A stretch of 14,683 nt of DNA, from NCBI GenBank assembly GCA_902775835.1, contig CACYNZ010000048.1, positions 1 to 14,683 of the forward strand. The letters are read 5' to 3'. The position numbers and the translations under genes are program-made. This DNA is from an uncultured Eubacteriales bacterium. GTDB lineage: Bacteria > Bacillota_A > Clostridia > Christensenellales > Aristaeellaceae. Below, one piece after another: positions 1 through 5,997 of the stretch; positions within the stretch are counted from its first letter, which is position 1; every line of letters starts with the position of its first letter. The notes under the pieces are model-generated. The model was not told where the DNA came from and did not search any database. It saw only the letters and a list, made by a program, of their open reading frames with translations.

Positions 1-38
1 GTTTTATCTCCGCATCAACGGTTTGTTCTCTTAAATTG

Positions 39-72
39 GCTATATTTTTGCACAAGAAAAAAGAAATGTCAA
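39..72 (-). promoter_or_regulatory. Weak candidate leftward promoter
   Basis: On the minus strand a perfect -35 hexamer TTGACA (positions 72 to 67) lies upstream of an A/T-rich stretch containing AAAAAT and TATAGC. A consensus spacer of about 17 bases lands on AAAAAT (4 of 6 matches to TATAAT); the better-looking TATAGC is too far away. It sits just downstream of the minus-strand gene ending at 118 and would drive a gene beyond the left edge. AT-rich DNA often gives chance matches. Confidence 0.2.
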
Positions 73-117
73 TTACTTTTTTATAGGAAGGTGAGCCCGC
101 CTAAATTACACATCTCA

Positions 118-570
118 TTAACTTTCCCTGATCAGCCCATTGGTTTTGGCCAATGAATCATTGATAACAATAACCTTATGATTCCAGATTTTTCTTTCTA
201 CCATCAGTTTTCTTTCAAGTGCTTCTTTAATTGGTGGAAGCCAATCTTGTTTGTGCCCGTTAATCACAAGGATAAAACTAAAAATATTTGTTTTCATTAA
301 AGCGTCCAGCAAATCCGGGGCAATATTGTCTTTTCTTCTCTGCAGATATAGTGTAAGCCACAAATTGAAGGAATGGATAAATTTCTCCGAAATATCATCA
401 GTATATTCATCAAAATTTTCCCTTTCTTTCTTCGGACTGCTGCTCTTTGCCTCGATGAAGAAAAGTTTATCTGCGTTCTTTTTGTAGACAAACTCTACTG
501 ACTTAATTCCCTGCCCCAGACTTTTATATGCGCTAGCCTTTTCAATCCAATAAATCTGATCTTCCTGAAA
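118..570 (-). CDS. PD-(D/E)XK nuclease-like protein, C-terminal fragment (5' truncated)
   Basis: About 150 residues of coherent protein read leftward to a TAA at 118-120. The usual start candidate (TTG at 361-363) is not the real start: the frame stays open and protein-like through 364-570, giving a segment with SVEFV, then LFFIEAKSS, then FDEY. An acidic residue on a strand followed by E-x-K on the next hydrophobic strand is the pattern of PD-(D/E)XK nuclease folds; assignment to that fold is inference and no exact family is recognised. The C-terminal part (FSFILVINGHKQDWL, then KVIVIND) looks like a regular alpha/beta core. Past about 570 the frame turns into Arg/His/Trp-rich translation of antisense GC-rich DNA and stops at 619-621, so the N-terminus is missing. 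Base composition is far more AT-rich than every other gene here. Confidence 0.6.
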   Translation of the reverse strand, partial: FQEDQIYWIEKASAYKSLGQGIKSVEFVYKKNADKLFFIEAKSSSPKKERENFDEYTDDISEKFIHSFNLWLTLYLQRRKDNIAPDLLDALMKTNIFSFILVINGHKQDWLPPIKEALERKLMVERKIWNHKVIVINDSLAKTNGLIRES

Positions 571-573
571 TGG
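565..573. other. Abrupt composition junction truncating two genes
   Basis: Left of here the DNA is AT-rich; right of here it is GC-rich, with no gradient. The leftward gene (118-570) and the rightward gene (570-779) both lose their 5' parts at this point. No transposase, terminal repeat, tRNA or obvious target duplication flanks it. Two explanations fit: an assembly misjoin of two genomes or loci, or a deletion/illegitimate recombination end. The exact base cannot be fixed from one sequence; the range is where both reading frames stop looking like protein. Confidence 0.65.
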
Positions 574-779
574 ACCGTGCCATCTCCGGTGCCATCCGCA
601 GCGGAGATGCCGCCTATGTCATCACCCGCCAGAAAAAGCTGGAAGAGGACGGCGCTTATCAGCTGATCGATTCCTGCGCGTTTCCCTATGAAGGCCGGGA
701 CTGGACCTATTACCTGTACCGGAGAAGCGATCTTCTGCCTGCGCAGCAGATGGACGGCGCATCACCTTCCGTCCCCTGA
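570..779 (+). CDS. Unrecognised protein, C-terminal fragment (5' truncated)
   Basis: The frame contains 69 codons ending in TGA at 777-779. It begins with an ATG at 570 that has no Shine-Dalgarno sequence and lies on the composition junction, so the ATG is probably an internal Met of a longer protein whose N-terminal part is lost. The residues look genuine (AAYVITRQKKLEEDGAYQLI, later RDWTYYLYRR), with GC-rich codon use like the genes to its right. The end, with alternating strands and a YYLYR close, resembles the soluble C-terminal part of some membrane glycosyltransferases, but this is a weak impression and no family is assigned. It ends 40 bases before the zinc-ribbon gene, so the two may have been co-transcribed. 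Confidence 0.45.
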   Translation: MDRAISGAIRSGDAAYVITRQKKLEEDGAYQLIDSCAFPYEGRDWTYYLYRRSDLLPAQQMDGASPSVP

Positions 780-819
780 TCCCGCAGCATTCACATCACA
801 AAGAAAGGATGACCTCTTT

Positions 820-1542
820 ATGGCATACTGTCAGCACTGCGGTGCAGCCATCACCTCCGACGCAAGATTCTGCGCCTACTGCGGATCCGTGCTTCAGGCT
901 CTGACGGAACCTGAAGCCGTGTCCGCACCTGCCGCTTCACAGACCACAGCAGTCCTTGGCGACTGCAGCGTAATTCTGCTTTCTCTCGGCCGCTGCAGCC
1001 GCGCCGAAGCGGCACGTCTTATCATGTCCGCCTGCGGCTACAGCCAGGATGAGGCGCTTCTGCTGGCGGATTCCTCTCCGGTCACCCTGGTTCAGGATCT
1101 GCCCCGGGCACAGGCCGTCTGCCTGGCCCAGGCCCTGACAGAAAAGAATATGGAAGTCGCCCTGCGCGACGGCAGCGATTATCAGGAACTGGTGGAAACC
1201 GATGATGACAGCCTCTTTGACAAGCTCGGCAATTTCATTGCCAGTGCCGCGGCGGCGCTCGGCCGCATCAGCGCACGCCACCGCATACCGCGTCCCATGA
1301 TCCGCAGAATGGATCTGTCTCACCTTCCGGCTCAGCGGCCGCCGGTGCTCCGGGTCCAGCATCGCCATGCCGCGCCTGCTCCGCTCCCGGCAAGGCCGGC
1401 CCGGGCCGTGCGTCCATTGCGGACCGCCCCGCGACAAACTCCCCGGCCGCAGCCAGGCCCTGCGCCGGACCGTCCTGAACGTCAGCAGACGGGACACCAT
1501 CAGCGCCATGACGAACCCGGCAGACACAGCAGCCCGAGATAA
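820..1542 (+). CDS. Zinc-ribbon protein with ribosomal L7/L12-like domain
   Basis: This is a 240-residue protein of unknown function. The ATG at 820 is chosen because AGAAAGGA lies about ten bases upstream; the longer open frame from 688 has no site. Residues 4-21 form a zinc ribbon with Cys4-x2-Cys7 and Cys18-x2-Cys21. After a short linker, residues about 49-117 align in order with the C-terminal domain of ribosomal protein L7/L12: VILLSLG, then a helix, then a CGYSQDEALLLADSSP segment matching the G-L-x-EAK-x-LV-x-S-x-P core, and an EVAL strand at the end. A short helix (SLFDKLGNFIASAAAALG) follows, then about 88 residues rich in Pro, Arg, His and Gln. That tail could be a basic disordered segment or the product of a frameshift near 1270; another frame is open there but equally low in complexity. 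It is probably cytoplasmic, with no signal peptide or membrane segment. Confidence 0.75.
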   Translation: MAYCQHCGAAITSDARFCAYCGSVLQALTEPEAVSAPAASQTTAVLGDCSVILLSLGRCSRAEAARLIMSACGYSQDEALLLADSSPVTLVQDLPRAQAVCLAQALTEKNMEVALRDGSDYQELVETDDDSLFDKLGNFIASAAAALGRISARHRIPRPMIRRMDLSHLPAQRPPVLRVQHRHAAPAPLPARPARAVRPLRTAPRQTPRPQPGPAPDRPERQQTGHHQRHDEPGRHSSPR

Positions 1543-1557
1543 CACAGCATGTCACTA

Positions 1558-1605
1558 AACCAGGCGAAGTACTGCATATACTCGCAGTGCTTCGCCTGGT
1601 TTTTT
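1558..1605 (+). terminator. Strong rho-independent terminator
   Basis: Arms 1558-1575 and 1584-1601 pair over 18 positions with one G-U wobble around the 8-base loop ATATACTC. A run of six T (1600-1605) follows. It lies 15 bases after the zinc-ribbon stop codon and isolates that transcript from the mannosidase operon. Confidence 0.93.
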
Positions 1606-1642
1606 GCCTCTGCCCCGTTTTTTCTACCGTTTTCCCGAACGC

Positions 1643-1659
1643 ATGGGTACGGCACCCAT
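1643..1659. promoter_or_regulatory. Operator-like inverted repeat upstream of the mannosidase promoter
   Basis: ATGGGT (1643-1648) and ACCCAT (1654-1659) are perfect 6-base inverted arms separated by ACGGC. The repeat ends 19 bases before the -35 box at 1679, a position typical of activator binding. No regulator gene is in the window and no matching copy was noticed at the other promoters. Confidence 0.35.
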
Positions 1660-1678
1660 TCCATGTCACGCATATTCC

Positions 1679-1707
1679 TTGCCGGTTTTCCTTCCTGCGG
1701 GTATACT
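1679..1707 (+). promoter_or_regulatory. Probable sigma-70-type promoter of the GH38 operon
   Basis: TTGCCG (1679-1684) and TATACT (1702-1707) are separated by exactly 17 bases, matching the housekeeping consensus at 4 and 5 of 6 positions. It follows the terminator at 1558-1605. Transcription would start near 1714, giving a leader of about 60 bases before the start at 1775. Confidence 0.65.
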
Positions 1708-1759
1708 GTTCCGGAAGAAATCAGCGTGAACCGCTTCCCCTTCCGATACTTTCTGCCTG

Positions 1760-1765
1760 AAGGAG
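1760..1765 (+). promoter_or_regulatory. Shine-Dalgarno site that fixes the GH38 start
   Basis: AAGGAG touches the ATG at 1766 with no spacing, so that codon is too close to be used efficiently. The next in-frame ATG at 1775 has the usual 9-base spacing and is preferred. Confidence 0.8.
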
Positions 1766-1774
1766 ATGCTTTCC

Positions 1775-4700
1775 ATGAACAATGAACTCACTGAACAGCT
1801 GAACCACGTGATCCATGCCCTGGAGGCAGACTTTTACCACCCGCTGGCAGACCTGTCTCTCCAGGGATTCGCGGCGGAAAATAATCTCACCCCCGGCGAA
1901 GCGGAGCTGCGGCCCAGGGAGCCATGGCCGGAGGGAACGGTATGGGGCAATCCCGGAACATACGCCTGGATGTTTGCCAGCTTTACGCTTTCTCCGGAAG
2001 CCAGGGGCAGACGGATTGTCATGGATCTGAATCCCGGCGGGGAAGCGACGCTTTTCGTAAACGGTCGGGCTTTCGGCGCGCGCCGGGCAGACCATATGCC
2101 ATATGCGCACCAGTACATCTGCGACCAGACGCTTGTCCTTTGTGCCGCCGGCGGGGAATCCTTCTCCCTGGCCATGGAAGTATATGCGGGCACACCGCTG
2201 CCCGCGCATCCGTCCCGTCCCGTTTTCCCGGAGGAAGGCATCCATTTTGACCACGCAGACCCCGCCGTGGTCGGGCACTGCTCCTATGGCTTCTGGAACG
2301 AAGAGGCGTACCAGCTCTGGCTGGACCTGACCACGCTCCGGGATATCCATGATTACCTGGACCGGAATGATCCCTTCCGGGAAGCGCTGGAAGAAGGCTT
2401 CGGACAGCTCCTGGACATGCTGGACCTGGAGCAGCCCCTTGCCCGGCGCCAGTCTGCCTGCCTTGCCGCCAGGGAACTTGTCGCACCGCTCATGCAGGCC
2501 CATAACGGAACCTATGCCGCTTCCATCGGCGTTGTGGCCAACTCGCATCTGGACTACGCATGGCTCTGGCCCATCGGGGAAACCCGCCGCAAAACCGCCC
2601 GGACCTTTGCCGCCCAGCTGCGGCTTTTACGGGAATACCCGGAGGCCATCTTCCTCCAGAGCCAGTGCGCCGAATATGAACTGTGCCGGCAGCATTACCC
2701 GGACCTGTTTGAGGAAATCAAAGCCGCCATTGCCCAGGGACGCTGGATTGCCGACGGCGGCATGTGGGTAGAGCCGGATACCAATCTGTCCGGCGGCGAA
2801 GCCCTCATCCGCCAGTTCCTGTACGGACGGCGTTATTTCCGTGAGGTGCTGGGTGTGGACAGCCGGGTGGCCTGGCTGCCGGACACCTTCGGGTACACAG
2901 CTGCCCTGCCGCAGATCATCCGGGGCTTCGGCATGACCGGGCTTACCACCCAGAAGATCTTCTGGTCCTACAACGATTCCGAGCCGTTCCCGCACCACGC
3001 TTTCCTGTGGCGCGGACTGGACGGGAGCACCATCCCCAGCTACCTGCATATGGCCTACGAAACCCAGGTGGATGCGGCCACGGTGCACAGACGCTGGGTC
3101 AGCCGCCTGGACGCGGACGGAAGCCGGGATTTCTATATGCCCTTCGGGTACGGGGACGGAGGCGGCGGCCCCACCCGGGATGAAATGGAGCAGATCCGGC
3201 GCCAGAAGGATCTGCAGGGCGCGCCCAGGCTCTACTGGATGTCCCCGGAGGACTATCTGAAGAAGCGGAGCAGAGGCCATCTGCCCGTCTACCGCGGTGA
3301 ACTGTACTTTCCCTGTCACCGCGGAACCTACACCACCCAGGCCGCCGTCAAGAAGGGAAATCGCCGGGCCGAGCACGCCCTGCGCGCCTGGGAGATGCTG
3401 GCGGCCGCAGCCGCCTTCACAGGGCGCATGCCCTATCCCGCCGCAGAGCTGGAAAAGCAGTGGAAATGTCTTTTGACCAACCAGTTCCACGACATTCTTC
3501 CCGGTTCCGCCATTGCCAAGGTTTATGCGCAGGCGCGGACAGAGCTTGCCCAGGTCCGGGAAAACGCTGACGGATATGCCCGGGACGCACTCCGGAGTTT
3601 CTGTGAAAAGGATGACGGACTCACCGTATTCAATCCGTCCTCCCACCGTATCACGCGTCTTCTGTGCGCACCCGCCCGGTTTGCCCGCGGAGCCGCCGCC
3701 GGAAATGCCCGGTTCCCTGCGGTTCCGCGGCAGGAAGGTGCCCTGGTTCTGGTTTCGCTTGAGCCGCTCTCCGCGCTTACCCTGCAGCCGGCGGATGTCC
3801 CGGCCGGGCATCCTGTCACGCTTTCCAGAACAGACGCCGGGTTCGTCTTTGAAAATGCGCATGTCCGCGCACTGGTCAGTGAAAAGGGCGAACTTCTGTC
3901 CCTTGTCACGCTTTCCGACCAGCTGGAGCGTGTGCGCTCCGCTTCCAATGTATTCCATCTCTACCGTGACCTGCCCCGGCGCTTTGACGCCTGGGACGTG
4001 GACAGTCAGACGGAGCGCAGGGAAGTGCCGCTTCACAGCGAGTGCAGCGCGGAAATTCTCGTCTCCGGCGGGCTTTATGCGGAACTGAACGTCACCACGC
4101 GCCTGTCATCTTCCGTCATCTCCCAGCGCATACGCCTGACCGCCGGGGAAAGCCAGCTCATGTTCATCACGGAAGTGGACTGGCATGAGCGCCACCGGCT
4201 GCTGAAGGTCTCCTTTGACACCGGCATCGACGCGGATCAGGCGGAGCATCAGATTCAGTTCGGTCACATTGCCCGCCCGGCCCACCGCTCCCGGCAGTAT
4301 GACGCGGACCGGTTCGAGGTCTGTGCCCATGCCTGGACCTGCCTGAGAGACGCTTCCCGCGGCGCTGCGCTCATCAATGACTGCAAGTATGGCGTGTCCG
4401 TAAACGACGGCGTCATCAGCCTGAGCCTGCTGCGCGCGCCAACGTATCCGGATCCCGCGGCGGACCAGGGCCGTCACGCCTTCACCTACGCCTATCATCC
4501 CTGGAACGGGCCGCTGATGGACAGCGGTGTCCCGGAAACCGCGGAAGCCCTGAACGACCCGCTGATTATCGCCGGCGGCACCTGCCGCGGCCTGCATGTC
4601 TTCCGGTGCTCTCATCCCGCTGTCTGTGTGGAAAGCATCAAGCTGGCCGAGGACGGTTCCGGCGACATGATCATCCGACTGTTCGAGAGCATGGGCGGCT

Positions 4701-4861
4701 CCGGGAATGCCGAATGCCGTACCGGTTTTCCTGTTTCCCGCGTGCACCTCTGCTCCCTGGAGGAAAATCCTGAAAAGGAGCTTCCTGTCTGCGAAGGCAC
4801 GTTCAGCATCTCCTTCCGTCCCTTTGAAATCATTTCGCTTCGCCTGTCACGTCCCGCCTGA
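1775..4861 (+). CDS. Alpha-mannosidase, glycoside hydrolase family 38
   Basis: A retaining, metal-dependent alpha-mannosidase of 1028 residues, the usual size for class II (cytosolic/vacuolar type) GH38 enzymes. Residues about 1-240 form the N-terminal beta-rich region. The catalytic domain begins near 247 with the metal-binding H-x-D pair His258/Asp260 in SHLDYAWLWP. The nucleophile, also a metal ligand, is Asp370 in AWLPDTFGY. GYGDGGGGP starts at 458, a hallmark of this class. The further metal-ligand His is His572 in NQFHDILPG. The rest is the beta-sandwich C-terminal region. All expected catalytic residues are present. There is no signal peptide, so it should act on mannosides inside the cell. 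It has its own promoter (1679-1707), and the GNAT-nitroreductase gene follows after 25 bases. The linkage specificity (alpha-1,2, -1,3 or -1,6) cannot be read from the sequence. Confidence 0.96.
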   Translation: MNNELTEQLNHVIHALEADFYHPLADLSLQGFAAENNLTPGEAELRPREPWPEGTVWGNPGTYAWMFASFTLSPEARGRRIVMDLNPGGEATLFVNGRAFGARRADHMPYAHQYICDQTLVLCAAGGESFSLAMEVYAGTPLPAHPSRPVFPEEGIHFDHADPAVVGHCSYGFWNEEAYQLWLDLTTLRDIHDYLDRNDPFREALEEGFGQLLDMLDLEQPLARRQSACLAARELVAPLMQAHNGTYAASIGVVANSHLDYAWLWPIGETRRKTARTFAAQLRLLREYPEAIFLQSQCAEYELCRQHYPDLFEEIKAAIAQGRWIADGGMWVEPDTNLSGGEALIRQFLYGRRYFREVLGVDSRVAWLPDTFGYTAALPQIIRGFGMTGLTTQKIFWSYNDSEPFPHHAFLWRGLDGSTIPSYLHMAYETQVDAATVHRRWVSRLDADGSRDFYMPFGYGDGGGGPTRDEMEQIRRQKDLQGAPRLYWMSPEDYLKKRSRGHLPVYRGELYFPCHRGTYTTQAAVKKGNRRAEHALRAWEMLAAAAAFTGRMPYPAAELEKQWKCLLTNQFHDILPGSAIAKVYAQARTELAQVRENADGYARDALRSFCEKDDGLTVFNPSSHRITRLLCAPARFARGAAAGNARFPAVPRQEGALVLVSLEPLSALTLQPADVPAGHPVTLSRTDAGFVFENAHVRALVSEKGELLSLVTLSDQLERVRSASNVFHLYRDLPRRFDAWDVDSQTERREVPLHSECSAEILVSGGLYAELNVTTRLSSSVISQRIRLTAGESQLMFITEVDWHERHRLLKVSFDTGIDADQAEHQIQFGHIARPAHRSRQYDADRFEVCAHAWTCLRDASRGAALINDCKYGVSVNDGVISLSLLRAPTYPDPAADQGRHAFTYAYHPWNGPLMDSGVPETAEALNDPLIIAGGTCRGLHVFRCSHPAVCVESIKLAEDGSGDMIIRLFESMGGSGNAECRTGFPVSRVHLCSLEENPEKELPVCEGTFSISFRPFEIISLRLSRPA

Positions 4862-4886
4862 ACACCGCAAAACCGGAGGAAAACAG

Positions 4887-5918
4887 ATGAAACATCCTGA
4901 ACACATACCCGCTTCCGTCACCATACAATGCATACAGGATCCCGATCAGAAGCAGCGCATCGCCCGTGATGTCCTGGAAGCGCTTCCGGACTGGTTCGGC
5001 GTTCCGGAATCCCGGGAAGCCTATATCCGGGGCAGCCGGGATCAGACCATGTTCGCAGCGAACTGCAGCGGGGCATTTTCCGGCTTTCTGTGCCTGAAGC
5101 CGACAGGCAACGCCACCGTGGAGCTCGCCGTCATGGGCATAAAAAAGCCGTTCCACCGTCAGGGCATCGGCACGCTCCTTTTCCGGGCCGCCCGGGACCA
5201 TGCCGAATCAGCCGGGTTTGCCTTCATGCAGGTCAAGACAGTGGCGGCGGGCCATTATGAGGACTATGACCGGACAAACCGCTTCTATCAGAGTCTCGGG
5301 TTCCAGGAGCTCGAGGTCCTGCCTGAGCTGTGGGATGCAGCCAATCCCTGCCAGATCTATATCCTTTCCCTGAAAGACCGCGCATCCCTGACAGACCTGA
5401 TCCTGCGCCGGCACAGCTACCGGGGCAGATTCCTGCCTGACAGGATTCCGCGCCAGGACCTGAACCTTATCCTGGAAGCCGGGCTTGCTGCGCCTTCCGG
5501 GTGCAACAAACAGACCACAAGCCTGATCGCCGTGGACGATCCCGGCATGCTCGAAAAAATCCATGCCGTCATTGACCCGCCCGTGGGTGAAACCGCGCCT
5601 GCCATGATCTGCGTCCTTTCGCAGAAAATCTACGCCTACCGCGACCGCTGCTTTGCCGTGCAGGACTATTCGGCGGCCATTGAAAACATGCTGCTCGCCA
5701 TCACCGCGCTTGGGTATCAGAGCTGCTGGTACGAAGGCCATATCACCGACACTGACCGGATCTGTGACAGGATTGCGGATATCCTGGGTGTTCCCCCGGA
5801 GTATGACCTGGTATGCATGCTTCCTGTCGGGGTGGCCGAGTCCAAACCAGCCGCGCCACGGAAAAAGCCGTTTGAGGAACGCGCCTTTTTCAACGGTTTT
5901 CGGACAGAAAACGCCTGA
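4887..5918 (+). CDS. GNAT acetyltransferase / nitroreductase fusion protein
   Basis: A 343-residue protein joining two enzyme folds. The ATG at 4887 has GGAGGA six bases upstream; longer in-frame starts overlap the mannosidase and lack a site. Residues about 10-160 are a GNAT N-acetyltransferase: a beta strand ending in AVMGI, then the acetyl-CoA pyrophosphate loop RQGIGT (91-96) and its helix, with RFYQSLGF near 132-139 as the typical closing motif. Residues about 165-343 are a nitroreductase-family FMN flavoprotein: RRHSYRGRF (174-182) matches the R-R-S-x-R-x-F phosphate-binding start, APSGCNKQ the next loop, the helix AAIENMLLAITALGYQSCW (263-281) the family core, and the strand LVCMLPVGV the end. 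Substrates are unknown. The reading frame shows no stop or shift between halves, so the fusion looks real. It is probably co-transcribed with the GH38 gene. Confidence 0.88.
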   Translation: MKHPEHIPASVTIQCIQDPDQKQRIARDVLEALPDWFGVPESREAYIRGSRDQTMFAANCSGAFSGFLCLKPTGNATVELAVMGIKKPFHRQGIGTLLFRAARDHAESAGFAFMQVKTVAAGHYEDYDRTNRFYQSLGFQELEVLPELWDAANPCQIYILSLKDRASLTDLILRRHSYRGRFLPDRIPRQDLNLILEAGLAAPSGCNKQTTSLIAVDDPGMLEKIHAVIDPPVGETAPAMICVLSQKIYAYRDRCFAVQDYSAAIENMLLAITALGYQSCWYEGHITDTDRICDRIADILGVPPEYDLVCMLPVGVAESKPAAPRKKPFEERAFFNGFRTENA

Positions 5919-5973
5919 AGCCTGCACGGACAGCTCCGGACGCGGGCAAAATTTCCGGTTTTCTCGCACAAAA

Positions 5974-5997
5974 TGTACGAAATATGATATTCTTACA
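5974..5997. promoter_or_regulatory. Dyad-symmetric operator candidate over the S41 promoter
   Basis: The half sites TGTAcGAA (5974-5981) and TTCtTACA (5990-5997) are inverted copies with one mismatch in eight, separated by eight A/T-rich bases. The centre covers the only convincing -10 candidate (5983-5988), so a bound protein would block RNA polymerase. This geometry suits a dimeric repressor. The regulator is not identified. Confidence 0.45.
5983..5988 (+). promoter_or_regulatory. Candidate -10 box for the S41 peptidase gene
   Basis: TATGAT matches the -10 consensus at 5 of 6 positions. The -35 region at the right spacing (around 5959-5964, TTTTCT) is weak. Transcription would begin about 5995, almost at the upstream ATG (5997). 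That would make the ATG leaderless and favours translation starting further downstream near 6040. Confidence 0.4.

Noticed and set aside
251..487. A 78-codon plus-strand frame in the AT-rich end
   Set aside because: The opposite strand encodes a coherent protein through the same bases, and this frame has no ribosome site.
1..570. A novel defence island
   Set aside because: Only one truncated nuclease-like fragment is present, with no partner gene, and the segment may not belong to this contig.
2627..4036. A 469-codon open frame on the minus strand
   Set aside because: It lies wholly inside the GH38 gene, whose catalytic motifs fix the coding strand; long antisense frames are expected in high-GC coding DNA.
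5936..5962. CCGGA/TCCGG hairpin followed by TTTTC after the GNAT-nitroreductase gene
   Set aside because: Only five base pairs with a 13-base loop; could contribute to termination but is not convincing.
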